64,000 nt of DNA from Eleginops maclovinus (Eukaryota > Chordata > Actinopteri > Perciformes > Eleginopidae). The DNA lies in the NCBI RefSeq assembly GCF_036324505.1, contig NC_086370.1, forward strand, positions 13,790,600 through 13,854,599, given 5' to 3'. Shown one piece after another: positions 1 through 11,942 of the stretch. The first letter of the stretch is position 1; every line of letters begins with the position of its first letter. Below the pieces are notes generated by a model. That model did not search any database. It saw only the letters and a list, made by a program, of their open reading frames with translations, and was not told the DNA's origin. The translations under genes and the position numbers were made by a program.

Positions 1-171
1 TTACTATTATTTATTTTCTTAGTTACTTGTGCTTATATTGTGTTATTTATGTTGAGGGCCCCCTTGAAAACCAGATGGTACATCTCAAAGGGGTTATTCC
101 TAAAATCAACACAATTATCGAATGAATGTTTTTCAGGAAATAAATGTTTTCCTGCTATATTTCTCTTTCAG

Positions 172-633
172 AAAATGGACCGGAATAAAGACGGTGTGGT
201 CACCATAGAAGAGTTCATAGAGTCATGCAAAAAGGTGGGGCGGAAAAGTGGATTTTCAAATCCTCAAGGAACAGTATAACATATGCTTTGTGCCAAGAGT
301 TAAATGAGAATATTGACTTTTTCATGTATGTACTGTACATAAAATGTGTACCTAAAGCTATCAGCAAATGAGTTTAGTTTAGCATAACGACTTTCATAAG
401 AAGGATTTCGAATGCTTGTGCTAAGAAACATTAAACATGAAAATGACATAACATGTTGATTAGTGAGCTTGAGAGGTGCCAACTGGTTGACTGTACCTTA
501 CAATCCTCACTAACCTTATTATGAATCATTTAGGTCACACATAATGAAAAAAATAACACCTGTTCCAAACCTTGTCTCTGTCTAGGATGAGAACATAATG
601 CAGTCCATGCAGCTGTTTGACAACGTCATCTAA
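172..633 (+). CDS. kcnip2: Kv channel-interacting protein, C-terminal two exons (best fit KChIP2), partial at left edge
   Basis: Two exons are visible: 172-234 and 586-633, both phase 0, bounded by AG at 170-171, GT at 235 and AG at 584-585. The first encodes [19 protein letters not shown] followed by two lysines, a complete EF-hand loop starting D-R-N-K-D-G and ending in E. The second encodes [15 protein letters not shown] and the TAA stop. This is the EF-4 and C-terminal tail of neuronal calcium sensor proteins of the KChIP group, which bind the N-terminus of Kv4 channels and tune A-type potassium current. The combination DRNKDG, EEFIESC and LFDNVI fits KChIP2 better than KChIP1, 3 or 4 as I recall them. 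Upstream exons lie outside the window. KCNIP2 is on human 10q24, consistent with the neighbours. Confidence 0.82.
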
Positions 634-668
634 GAACCTGGATCAGAGTCCCTGGCACCAGGGAGGGG

Positions 669-730
<62 letters not shown>

Positions 731-2701
731 AATTAGGATTAAAAAGAGACAAAGAGAATGTGTGAGTATGTGTGGCCATTTTCTGACTTGCAAGCTTGTG
801 CTTGTGTGTCTGTTCAGAGCTGTGAGTCCTGAGATCACCAAGAGACTGTCTCCCTCTTCCTGGAACCAAGGGGCATTTGTCCCAGCAACTATGGAGTTTC
901 CCTGACTCCCTTCATCATGCAGAACCTTAGTTTTACCCTAGAGGCACAGATTAAGAAGGACAGCAGCGGGATCACACTGGCACAAGCAAGACCCCACACT
1001 GGTTTTGTTTGAAATGTTATTTATTACTATTACTGATGGAGGATCTATCGCAGCCTGTGCTGGCTGAACTCAGACGGAGCAAGTTGCCTCCAAACCTTGA
1101 TTTTTTTTCTGTGGCTGAGATTTGGATTTGTGAATCATATCTTGCCTCTGTGCATGTAGGTAAAGTCTCCCCGGAGCCGCTAGACTCCACCGGCCATGAA
1201 TATAGAAATGAATCCGCCGCCATCTTGTGGACGAGAGCGAGAAAGACACTTCCTGAGGAAACAACTGATGAATTGGATATCCAGTTATTTTTCGTTTTAC
1301 AGATGGAGGTTCAATTGTGTTGTTTTCCACGAGGAACTGATTACAATATCGCATGATGATGTCACTAATATCCAATTATCTATTTACAGAGATACTCCAA
1401 AGTCTGCTTGTCTGTCTGCTGTTCTTAGTCATTCACAGGTGCCTCACCCTTTGTGTACATGTGTGTGCATGTGTACCAGAAAGAGATGTCACCCATTTTT
1501 CTTGTGTGAAGGAACAACACCCACCCCCATTCATGGGATTCTAGTAGAATAATTCCAGAGCCTTCCAAACTATTACAGTCCTAGCTGTAGGTGTCTATTG
1601 ACTGTTGTACATTTTCTAGCATTCCCGTTGGTGTGATATTAGGCAGTACAATGTGGGGATTGCACTATACTCAACAAGATGTTTTTTATCATCCCAGCCT
1701 CCTTTGACAAAGGAAAGGCATAACAGAGTCATACAAGCCTTTCTTTACATCAAAGGGGAATTATTAGATTGCAGATTGTACTTGTGAACCTCTTGTAATC
1801 AGAATTGTTATGTGGCTGTAGCAGGTTCTATCCCTTAAAACATATTCAAAACCCCTGTTGCTTTAATTAGGCTCATTCAATTTCAAAGAGGCATAGTATG
1901 TGTGTGTTTGCTGTTAGTGAGAGACATGATTTAAAAACATAACTTCACCTCATTCTCTATTCTCCCCCGTTCTATAACACCAAAGAAAAAGGATAAATTA
2001 AAGAGGTTTATAAAACCACTCTCAACAAAGACAAATGGCGTCCCAGTGGTAGAAGAGAGAGGTGAAGCACCCAGTTTTATTTCACTCCTAAGTATGACAA
2101 GGGGCAAGTAGAGATAAAGGGATGTCATTTGGTAAATTTGCCATGTGGTTTTCCTGCTCATTGACCAAAATCAAGTGTAGTTGAGTGTTGCAGAGTCACA
2201 CGTTATTAGAAAGGCTTATGAATAATTTGCAACCACCAGTAATACTGTCTATCTATCAGCGTGTAAGAAAGAGGTCCTCATGCGTTCAATTTATTGGCTA
2301 TTTCCTTTAAATGCAGAGACTGACATGGAGTAGCAATAATGTCCACCCCGTATCAGCACTTTTCCACCTATCGAACCTTGCAATCTTCTCAGACAACAGT
2401 TAATGGGAGCACTATAGCCCTGATGACAATATGCACTTCCAACCCTGCAATTTTCTTTGATTCTGTTCTGCATTTTTTATTTTATTTTTTGTTGACTGGG
2501 GTTAAAGTGGTTTGGCTCTGTTCCTTGCCAATAGTTTTTAAATGTTTTTCCTGACCACAAGTAAAACCAGTCTATACCCGCATGTACTGTGTCTAGAACA
2601 ATGAGAACCTACTAACCTGTTGTACTGACTGTCTAGTTAGCTAGCCTCAACCGGTTGCATAAAGTATCCAAAATGTGTATATTTTGTACAGAAACAATAA
2701 A
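634..2701 (+). other. Presumed 3' UTR of kcnip2, with microsatellite
   Basis: No coding exon is recognisable between the kcnip2 stop and 2701. The stretch holds a GT microsatellite (669-727) and AT-rich sequence. An AATAAA signal at 2696-2701 would give a 3' UTR of about 2 kb, long but ordinary for a neuronal gene. The UTR extent is inferred from the stop codon and the polyadenylation signal only. Confidence 0.5.
669..727. repeat. (GT)n microsatellite
   Basis: An almost pure GT/TG dinucleotide run with one interruption (GTAT), in the presumed kcnip2 3' UTR. The CA-coded open frames on the other strand are an artefact of this repeat. Confidence 0.97.
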
Positions 2702-2737
2702 AATCAGTTACTATGCAAATTAGATTTGAGTTTGGAT

Positions 2738-2743
2738 TTTATT
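2738..2743 (-). other. Candidate polyadenylation signal of cox15
   Basis: TTTATT on the plus strand reads AATAAA on the minus strand, about 640 bp past the cox15 stop at 3385-3387. It lies only 37 bp beyond the kcnip2 signal, so the two convergent genes would have 3' ends that almost touch. Inferred; other signals are possible. Confidence 0.4.
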
Positions 2744-3384
2744 CAAATAGGACAGTGCATTTATGCTTATGTTTTGACATACGGTACAAAGCGCCAATCA
2801 AAATCTACATAGGTAACACCTCATATCATAAATGTCAGGAATAAATGGTTCATAACTTAAATATACAAATGTACACATATAATCCCAACAGCCACATCTG
2901 ATTTAACTAATAGGCAGTTTATGACCAGACACAAGGCAACAGGTGAGCAACCACTCAATAACCATGTTCAGTCACAAGCATTCTGTTAAAACTGTGAACT
3001 TGAACAAATACATATCCTTCGTGGAAATCTTGTTGTCATTAAAGCTGGCGAGAAACTAAACATCTGTTTGCTTTTGCATCTCTTTGTTTTGATCCTCACA
3101 AAACAAATCACATCAAGTCTTCCTCGTCTTCGTGGTTCATTCAATAATCAATGATGGCCTTCATGTATTCTCGTGAGTTGTTTTCAATAACATCCTGCTT
3201 TTAAAACAGTGTTATGAAACATTGGTCACCACAGGAGAGCTGCATAAGCATATGAATAATAGTCCAGTGTTAAATACATCGATTTTTATGCTTCCATTTT
3301 TCTTGGTGAAGGCTTCGTTTACAAGGACCTGCTCTTAGTGGCTTGAGGTGTGGCTATTAGGGATTAGATTTTTTCCGAAACTGT

Positions 3385-6300
3385 TTACTTGGGCATCTTG
3401 CGGAGCTCTGCCAGGACCCAAATGGCTAGTGAGAGAAGAGCCACAGAGCCAGACTGGTGAGTTGCTGCCAGTGGAGTGGGGACATAGAGTAACAGGGTGC
3501 TGATACCGAGCGCGACCTGAGGAGCACAAACACACAGAGTTCAGTTACACTGAGGAATAATAGACAATTAAAATAGAGGTAACATGAATCTGGACTGCCT
3601 GACAGCTTACCTGTGCATAGGCCATTGCTGTGAGAAGGTTGATGGCGATTTTAGCCCTTCTGGGCAGCAGCATCCTCCTTGAGAATAGATAAAGGCCGGT
3701 AATTGCCGTCATAGACGAGATTGCCTGGAAAAAACAATATAGAGGACAATCAACAACCTTCACCCACATGCCTCATAATGTTTTATTCACTTTGTTAAGA
3801 CAATTCCATTTAGAAATAATATACCAAAATTCTGTGGTCGAACTGCACAGTTGTGGGATTTTCAAAAACGTTTTTGAGGATTGGAGAGAATGCCAGAACA
3901 TCATCTGGGATCCATCGTTCTCCCATCTTAGGGAAGGAGTTATACACCAGCCCAGCATCCAAACCAGCAACAAAAGCACCTGCAATCGATCATTTGTAAA
4001 ATGGTTCTGAATTAGTATCCATATGGAATCCATATACATCTATCCTAACATTCTGTTACATTAGAAACTTTAAATTACAACTTTAATTTTCCTGTATTTA
4101 CTTAAATACTCTTTTACTGTGCCCCCATTGACTCCCTAAACATACTCTAAAGCAAATTGTATTGCACTAACATAGCTTACAGGCCAATCATACATAAATT
4201 AATATATTATGTGATGTTGCATTCACAAAAAACTAAAAAGTACCTGAAAGAGCTGTAAGGAAGACAAGTCCACCTGTACCCTTGGCAAACCTCCTAAGCT
4301 GCATGAGGCTTTTGGTTTCTGCCACCTGTGAGAGAGGTGCCGTCATGAATAAAAAATTGAATCATTTCCTCACACACACTGAGATTAAACATATTTGGTA
4401 TTATCATAGGAGAACTGTATGCAGGAGATGGCCTCTGTACCTTGTGTACGGGCAGCAGCAGAGTGAGCCCTGTCCAGAGACTGGCGCTGTAAAGCAACAA
4501 GGCCGAACCAAGGTGAGCACTCAGACGATACTGGCTGACCCGCGGGATGTCATGAGACTCAGGCTTCTCCTCCAGACCGCTTTTTACCATGTACCACCCC
4601 AGAAGACCCTGAGAGGACATACAAACACACACAAGGACAGTGACTTATGTGTTTTTATATATAACATGATATCCTTACAATTTGATTACAAACTTTACAA
4701 AGCTAATCTTCAAAAATAAAAGTGTGCCAAAGTTGTGCTGAAATAGTAACATTAAAAAAGGGAGGTACAATAAGGATGAACTTTCTAAGACTGTCCTCCA
4801 CCACCACAGTGGTATTGAATCCCACCTGGAAAAAGACAAATCCGCAAAGTCCAAGCACTTTTCCCTTCATGGAGCGAGTGAAGTATCCTTTCCTCCAGAA
4901 GTAAACGGTGGGGAGGATGTACGCAAGTCCAACCAGCCTCCCCCACATACGATGACCCCACTCCATGTAGAAGATAAACTTAAACTCTGGCAGTGTCATG
5001 TCATGGTTCATTCTGTGAAAATATAATAATGAATATAAAAAATGAAAGCAGCTTACAAACGTGTGTTTTTATTTTAAGAGATGGGGTGTCTTTAAAAAGT
5101 TTGTGATATGGTGAACAGAAAAGTTGGAGCCTTACATTTTGAATTCAGGAAACTGTTGGTACTTTGAAAACTCAGCCTCCCACTCGGCTTGCCCCTGAGG
5201 TGGTTTCATCTCTCTCACCAGATGCCAGTCAACCATGGAAAGTCCCGATTCTGTTAGCCTGATTAAACAAATGCACATACAGTAAGCACAATCTATCAAC
5301 ACCCCTTGAATATGAGAACGACAGTTATAAACAAACAAACAAACAAACAAACATCACTTTACCTTGTGACACCGCCCAAGACAATAGCCCCAACCACCAG
5401 CCCGCTGCAGCCGATCAACCAACGACCTACTATGCGATTTGTAGCCAGGCTAGGGACTGCTGCCGGGGCACAGGAGGCCCCAGCCTCCACAGTGATGGTG
5501 CTCTGACCTCTCTTCACAAGCCATTGTCGTAGCTGTGGACTCCTCTGATAACGTAAATGAAAAGGGGTAAAACAACTGTCACATTTACCTTGCTGGCAAA
5601 TATATTGGTTAATTAACTGGATAAATTCTGCAAAACACATAAAAAGCTTCAACAAAATGTTGTTTTCACCCTTGGGCAAAAGGCTATATAAGCTTGGTTT
5701 AATAACACATGACCATGCCCTTACACAAAGTCAGTCCATTGAGGAAGAGTATTGACAATTTAGCTAAAAAACGTCCAACATCTTCTGATTAACCAGAATT
5801 TATACTCTTACCAAACGATGGGGACTGCAGAGTTTTGATTAGGATAATCCAAGAATCATGTGGGAATAATTCAGGTGTTTACATACATGTGACCAAGTCA
5901 CACATGATGAACCTACATGACACTTAGCTTTAGCTCTCTAATCATACTTTTACTATGTCCAGGCGACCACTTGCAAATACGTGCAGGCTGTTTGGTTAAA
6001 TGTCAATGGTGGATGAGGAAATGTAGTTATTGGACATTTGAATAATAATCATGTTATATTACTGCCGTTAAAACGAAAGTCATCATATTGGTTGTTTCAT
6101 AAACGCGAACGTAAGGTCGGTCTGATAGGAGGTCGTTAACGTAATAACGGCTTTTAATTTGACTGATAACGTTAGATGCGGACATGACTGCTGCAGAGTA
6201 CAACCAGCCAAGTAACGTAAGATACATTCACTTATTTTAATAAATGTTAAAAACAACACCAAAGTGAAACATAAAGGGGTTCGCTCTTGGGCTAGTCTTT

Positions 6301-6491
6301 CGAAAATGTCTTCAGTATTGCGTGATGATATAAGTGTAAATTGCTTGCAGTGCAGTCTGACCTTTTAATGCTTCTCTAGCTAGTTAGCTATCATCAGGAG
6401 CTAGTTATATACTCACACTGCTATGTTGAAATCCCTTTGTAGCATTTCTGCAGCCGCAGAACAAGGTTGTCCGTAGAGAAGAGAGTAACAT
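3385..6491 (-). CDS. cox15: Heme A synthase COX15, mitochondrial inner membrane
   Basis: Nine minus-strand exons in order: 6417-6491, 5363-5544, 5136-5258, 4826-5012, 4441-4608, 4244-4325, 3825-3979, 3611-3724, 3385-3516. All have GT-AG borders and consistent phases, giving about 405 aa (human about 410). COX15 converts heme O to heme A for cytochrome c oxidase in the inner mitochondrial membrane. The start at 6491 gives a short Arg/Leu/Thr-rich, acid-free N-terminus typical of a targeting peptide. Diagnostic stretches include [70 protein letters not shown] and THQSGS; the paired histidines are the heme-binding residues of the family. No frame break was seen. The gene is convergent with kcnip2 and head-to-head with cutc, as in human 10q24. 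Confidence 0.95.
5330..5352. repeat. Short (AAAC)n tandem repeat in cox15 intron 2
   Basis: About five to six copies of a CAAA/AAAC tetranucleotide, just beyond the exon 2 donor on the minus strand. Confidence 0.85.
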
Positions 6492-7145
6492 ATTTGAGCT
6501 TTATGTAATAACTGGTCCTGAAGTGATGTAGAAAAAGACAAAACGTAGGGTAAAGATGTAGTCGGCTGTTACACAACCATGTTGGTTTCGTTTGGTTTCC
6601 TAACTGTCCAGTTCAACTTTAACCTCATGACGTCACAGAAACATAGCGAAGGAAAACATTTTTTTGTATATGATGGACTTAAAACACAATACTTAAAAGA
6701 CCTATCATAAATATGTATTTTGTATTATTTTTCTAAATTGTATTATCTCGAGACGGGACGAGATGGTTGGTGCATGTTTTGGGTCCTAGCGTATCCCGCA
6801 TGGGCGGTCACGCTCTTCCCTCTAGGCCAGCAGTGATGCATAACCAGTAAAGCACCGCCCATCCGCCATACAGTGTGTTTTAAATTCAACTAACCAGGAA
6901 AAGATGATCCACTGGTGTGTGGATGTGTAATAAGAACGGTGTGGTCACTGAAGTTAATCAGTCACCCAAAGTACTGACTTCATATTGCTTCCAATTCACT
7001 GATGTGTTCGCATGAATCAAGAGAAAGTTGATCTGAAAGGTAGTTGTGGTGCAAGTTAAAACATTTAATTATTGTAGATTGGGCGTTTTTATCATCTCTT
7101 TCTGGTACTGTGTCTGTTTCATGTCTCACTATCAAGGCTGTGAGG
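6492..7145. promoter_or_regulatory. Head-to-head promoter interval of cox15 and cutc
   Basis: The two start codons face away from each other with 654 bp between them, so both promoters must lie here or nearby. Visible elements are a perfect CRE palindrome TGACGTCA at 6628-6635, about 140 bp upstream of the cox15 ATG, and two GC-box-like cores (GGGCGG near 6803 and its complement near 6854). No TATA box stands out. COX15 and CUTC are also head-to-head in human, which supports an old shared promoter region. Confidence 0.6.
6628..6635. promoter_or_regulatory. CRE palindrome TGACGTCA
   Basis: Exact 8-bp consensus for CREB/ATF factors within the cox15-cutc intergenic interval. CREB/ATF sites are common in promoters of respiratory-chain genes; occupancy here is inferred. 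Confidence 0.55.
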
Positions 7146-9627
7146 ATGGCTGAGAGTTTTTTGATGGAGGCTTGTGTTGACTCCGTGGAGTCTGCTATCA
7201 ATGCTGAACGAGGAGGTTGGTCATGTGTCATTAACGCTGTTGTGCTTTTGGTATTAACCCCACCATAAAAAAGCAGTTAAGCAGACAGTTTAAACTCTTT
7301 TTCCGATACCTTGTCCTTATCAGTGAGTATTATTGTACATTCAGAGTGATTTCATTTATCAAAGGGCACGGATCATAAAGGTACTCATGGGTGCAGTCTG
7401 ACCGTATGTTTCTCCTGACAGGTGCAGGTCGACTTGAAATGTGTTCTAGTCTTCTGGAGGGAGGGCTCACTCCCAGTCTAGGTGAGCTCAGTTCATTGCT
7501 GTAGGCCTACATGCACACAACCCTAAACTCTTTTGTATATTTAAGAACATTCAGTTGGAACAGCCTGCACATAAGGAACTGTACCAACAATCATTCCTTC
7601 TTCACAACATTAAGAACCTAGTATATCAGAAATAAAGGATGTGGACCATATTACAGTTCCATCAAGTGTGTTGTCTTATTTTGTTATTGAATGATTACAC
7701 TTGGTATAAAAGCTGTACTTATCATAGTTGCTCAACAGGAGTGTGGTGAAGTTAGTTTTAAGCTGAATGTTCCAAAGTCTTACTCATTTTCACAAACTTT
7801 TGGCAGTCAGAGGACGGATAGTTTACATCTAAGACCTCTCTCTTCTAATCAAGAATTCTTGCAATGTCACTGTTAAATAAATTAACACAGAGAAAACAAC
7901 CTAAAAACTCGCTTATGCCCCCATTTCTGGTTTTGCCACAGGTCTGCTGCAGGTAGTGAAGCAGTATGTAAAAATCCCAATCTACGTGATGATACGGCCT
8001 CGTGGGGGGGACTTCCTCTACTCAGACCAGGAAGTGGAGGTGATGAGAAAGGACATCGAGCTGATGAAGAGCCACAGGGCTGACGGACTAGTGCTGGGAG
8101 CCCTCACAGAGGATGGACGGGTGGACGCAGAGCTCTGTATGGAGTTACTGGGTACTGTCTGCATGTTTACTTGATCATGTCTATAAGGGCTATAGCAAGT
8201 ATGTATGCTTTAAAAAGAGTGAAAATATTCAGAAAATGTAATGCTTTTATACTGCATCTTTTGATTGTATTTTGTTAGAAGTTTGTATTGTTTCATGTAC
8301 TTTTCTGTTTGTCATTTTTTTGCTCACTAGCTGCTGCTCGACCTTTACCATGCACCTTCCACCGAGGTTAGATTTCTCTCCTTTAACTTAAACTGCTATA
8401 TACTTAAAGCTCTTGAAATTCCATGCAGCTGCCAGCAACTACACTACAGAAAAGCATCAATGGATTAATAGCCATTTAGAGTGATTACAATGACGTGAAA
8501 GACTTCTGAACTCATGTTTTTAAACTGATATTGATCCTACTGCAGCGTTTGACATGGTTCACGACCCAGTGGTTGCTCTGGAGACTCTGATATCATTGGG
8601 GTTTGAGCGTCTGTTGACAAGCGGCTGTGAGAACTCTGCTTTGGAGGGACTCCCTCTCATCAAGCGACTTGTTGATCAGGTATGTATGCATGTTATGTGC
8701 GCATACATGTTCTAATGCAAGCAAATGCAAATGGCAGTGCTAAGTAAATGTGCAGCTTGTGTCTCTCCCTTCCTACAATTCTTTTATCCTACACTACACT
8801 TTTTTCTTATCTTCAACAGGCGAAGGGGAGAATTGCCATCATGCCAGGTAAGTACTTGTTTCTTGTAAAATCAATCAATCAAATCGAAATGTTATTAGAG
8901 ACTGAGGGCTCCAAGTTAAAGACATGGCCTGAAATAACAACAGTAAGGTCTCCAAGACAATTTATTTTTTAGACTGATTAAACAGCAAATATAAGTATAA
9001 CTTTGATTTCTTAGAACAGTTTGTAAAGTACTTACAGTAAAGAGTTGGTTACAATATGCTCTGAACAGGAATGCCTAGAGATGTATAACACATATAAAAT
9101 GTATACAGTGAAAGACTCAGGTCTGTGCATTTCAAGTAAGGATGTTTTCAATCCATCCAAAGTTTGCAATCATCAGTGGATGTTATTGACAGCATAACTT
9201 TAGACGATAGAATTGTTCAACAGCCTTATCTCCTTTCCTTTGGAAAATTATGTTTCATTGTACCCTATTATATAGAACGGTTAGGGTTACGGGTTGTTGT
9301 TATTTGATTATTTATATTTATTTTTATTCAGGAGGAGGTATCACTGAAAGGAACCTTCAGAGAATTTTAGAGGGATCGGGCGCTCAAGAGTTTCATGGCT
9401 CTGCTCGCTCCAGTAGGGATTCTGGCATGAAATTCAGGTATTTAGGATTTTCTTTCATGCATTACAATATTTCTTGCAATTATAGGCATTTAAAAAATGA
9501 TATTCCCCTATGCAGGAACACCTGTGTGACAATGGGAGCAGCTTTCTCAGCACCTGAGTACGGCCTGAAGGTGACGGATGCCAACAAGGTCCGCACTCTA
9601 AATGCAATAGCCAAAAATACCTTATGA
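7146..9627 (+). CDS. cutc: Copper homeostasis protein CutC
   Basis: Eight exons: 7146-7215, 7422-7481, 7942-8151, 8331-8366, 8546-8679, 8820-8847, 9332-9437, 9516-9627, with consistent phases, giving about 251 aa (human about 273). The protein is a TIM-barrel of the CutC family, linked to copper handling; the animal enzyme activity is unclear. Recognisable segments in order are FLMEACVDSVESAINAERGG, LEGGLTPSLG, VMIRPRGGDFLYSD, ADGLVLGALTEDGRVD, RPLPCTFHRAFDMVHDP, LTSGCENSALEGLPLIKRL, GRIAIMPGGGITERNLQRIL and VRTLNAIAKNTL. The ATG at 7146 was chosen because family homology begins a few residues later. Upstream in-frame codons are open to about 7044 but offer no ATG, and mammals have a longer N-terminus that may need another exon. 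No lesion was seen. Confidence 0.94.
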
Positions 9628-10355
9628 ATTCAACAATTCAACAATGACTCGAAAACAAATCAGATACCTCAAAAGCAATGATGAGTAACTCTGCTGATAT
9701 GTCAGAAATTAGTTTACTTAAGTCCTGAATAGGTAGACATTTGGAACTTTATTTTTCTCCTTTTTTATAATCACTGATCAAACTGTCTTTGTAAAGTTAG
9801 AGCTCAGGGAGAGCCCTTCAACCTTATGTGATATGCGATATCTCACAGTGAGGAATAATTAATAATGTATCTTTTTTATAAGGAGATATAGTGTAGTATT
9901 ATACACAATAGATTGCCAAATCAAAAATTAGAAACATTTCTCAATGCTGTTTTCCCACTGCCATATAACGCACCTTTGTGACCACCTGTACAATATTTCG
10001 TTCAAAACTGAAACAGTGTGACTTGATTCAGTTTGCTCAATATTCAATTAAAGTTCAAAACAATTGAACAATTCTGTGCACTTTCTTTTATTGGTGATGT
10101 TTTCTAATGTCTCCTAAATATACCATATACAAAATGATGAATAATTTACAGTAGTTTTTATTGTGAGGAGTTGGAAAGTCTTTAAGTCCACTTATATTTA
10201 ACCAGGCTACAGTAAAGTGACACATTTGAGAGTCAGCGAACCTGTCATTCAACAATGGGGCAGATCAATAGACACACTGGTGCACTGACATGACAGAGAC
10301 ATAAGGTGATGTCATGTCAGTATACACAGGTTTAAACTTCAACAACTATGTTATA
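9628..10355. other. Presumed cutc 3' UTR and AT-rich spacer
   Basis: No exon is recognised. An ATTAAA variant polyadenylation signal at 10047-10052 may end cutc. The stretch runs up to the TA target site of the Tc1 element. Confidence 0.4.
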
Positions 10356-10357
10356 TA

Positions 10358-11940
10358 CAGTGGGGAGTACAAGTATTTGATACACTGCCGATTTTGCAGG
10401 TTTTCCCACTTACAAAGCATGTAGAGGTCTGTCATTTTTATCATAGGTACACTTCAACTGTGAGAGACGTAATCTAAAACAAGAATCCAGAAAATCACAT
10501 TGTATGATTTTTAAATAATTAATTTGCATTTTATTTCATGACATAAGTATTTGATCACCTACCAACCAGTAAGAATTCCGGCTCTCACAAACCTGTTTTC
10601 TTTTAGAAGCCCTCCTGTTCTCCACTCATTACTGGTATTAACTGCACCTGTTTGAACTCATTACCTGTATAAAAGACACCTGTCCACTCACTCAATCAAA
10701 CAGACTCCAACCTCTCCACAAGACCAGAGAGCTGTGTAAGGACATCAGGGATAAAATTGTAGACCTACACAAGGCTGGGATGGGCTACAGGACAATAGGC
10801 AAGCAGCTTGGTGAGAAGGCAACAACTGTTGGCGCAATTATTAGAAATGGAAGTAGTTCAAGATGACGGTCAATCTCCCTCGGTCTGGGACTCCATTCAA
10901 GATCTCACCTTGTGGGGCATCAATGATCCTGAGGACACTGAGGGATCAGCCAAGAACTACACGGCAGGACCTGGTCAATGACCTGAAGAGAGCTGGGACC
11001 ACAGTCTCAAAGAAAACCATTAGTAACACACTACGCCGTCATGGATTAAAATCCTGCAGCGCACGCAAGGTCCCCCTGCTCAAGCCAGCGCATGTCCTGG
11101 CCCGTCTGAAGTTTGCCAATGGCCATCTGGATGATCCAGAGGAGCAATGGGAGAAGGTCATGTGGTCTGATGAGACAAAAATAGAGCTTTTTGGTCTAAA
11201 CTCCACTCGCTGTGTTTGGAAGAAGAAGAAGGATGAGTACAACCCCAAGAACACCATCCCAACCGTGAAGCATGGAGGTGGACACATCATTCTTCGGGGA
11301 TGCTTTTCTACAAAGGGGACAGGACATATTGAGGGGAGGATGGATGGGGCCATGTATCGCGAGATCTTGGCCAACAACCTCCTTCCCTCAGTAAGAGCAT
11401 TGAAGATGGGTCGTGGCTGGGTCTTCCAGCATGACAACGACCCGAAACACACAGCCAGGCCAATTAAGGAGTGGCTCCGTAAGAAGCATCTTAAGGTCCT
11501 GGATTGGCCTAGCCAGTCTCCAGACCTGAACCCAATAGAACATCTTTGGAGGGAGTTTTTTTTGTTTATTGTCCAGCGACAGCCCCGAAACCTGAAGGAT
11601 CTGGAGAAAATCTCTATGGAGGAGTGGGCCAAAATCCCTGCTGCAGTGTGAGCAAACCTGGTCAAGAACTACAGGAAACATCTGCTCTCTGTAATTGCAA
11701 ACAAAGGTTTCTGTACCAAATATTAGGTTCTGTTTTTCTGATGTATCAAATACTTATGTCATGCAATAAAATTCTAATGAATTACTTAAAAATCATACAA
11801 TGTGATTTTCTGGATTTCTGTTTTAGATTCCGACTCTCACAGTTGAACCTATGATAAAAATGACAGACTTCTACATGCAAAGTGGGAAGTAAGTAAGTGT
11901 GAAAACCTGCAATTGTATCAAATACTTGTTCTCCCCACTG
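10358..11940 (+). mobile_element. Tc1/mariner transposon, full-length ends, inactive
   Basis: The element starts CAGTGGGGAGTACAAGTA and ends with the near-complement (CTTGTTCTCCCCACTG), flanked by TA on both sides (10356-10357 and 11941-11942). Terminal inverted repeats extend well over 100 bp, with similarity continuing through the segment around GTGAGAG at about 10460 and its partner near 11840. The interior holds one transposase gene in the same direction. This end sequence belongs to a Tc1 group that is very common across teleosts. Length is 1583 bp, typical of Tc1. The TIRs carry several mismatches to each other, indicating age. Confidence 0.96.
10721..11651 (+). pseudogene. Tc1 transposase, disabled (lost start, frameshift, nonsense codon)
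   Basis: The N-terminal paired-like DNA-binding region (about 10741-10850, with [20 protein letters not shown]) lies in a different frame from the main body (10863-11651). The body carries the DDE catalytic residues in [22 protein letters not shown] and [11 protein letters not shown]. Three lesions are visible. The expected ATG after CCACA near 10720 is missing. A single A appears lost in the lysine-rich stretch near 10847. A TAG replaces a lysine codon just after, at about 10854. A further oddity is the sequence after IEHLW, where a Phe-rich stretch replaces the usual residues. Confidence 0.93.
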
Positions 11941-11942
11941 TA

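Noticed and set aside
626..869. Open frames with repeated His-Thr on the minus strand
   Set aside because: Translation of the GT microsatellite; no family similarity.
7044..7145. N-terminal extension of cutc
   Set aside because: In-frame but starts with TTG, not ATG, and has no similarity to the family N-terminus; a separate upstream exon cannot be excluded.
11039..11681. Open frames of 97 and 208 aa opposite the Tc1 transposase
   Set aside because: Antisense shadows of the DDE-coding strand, without similarity of their own.
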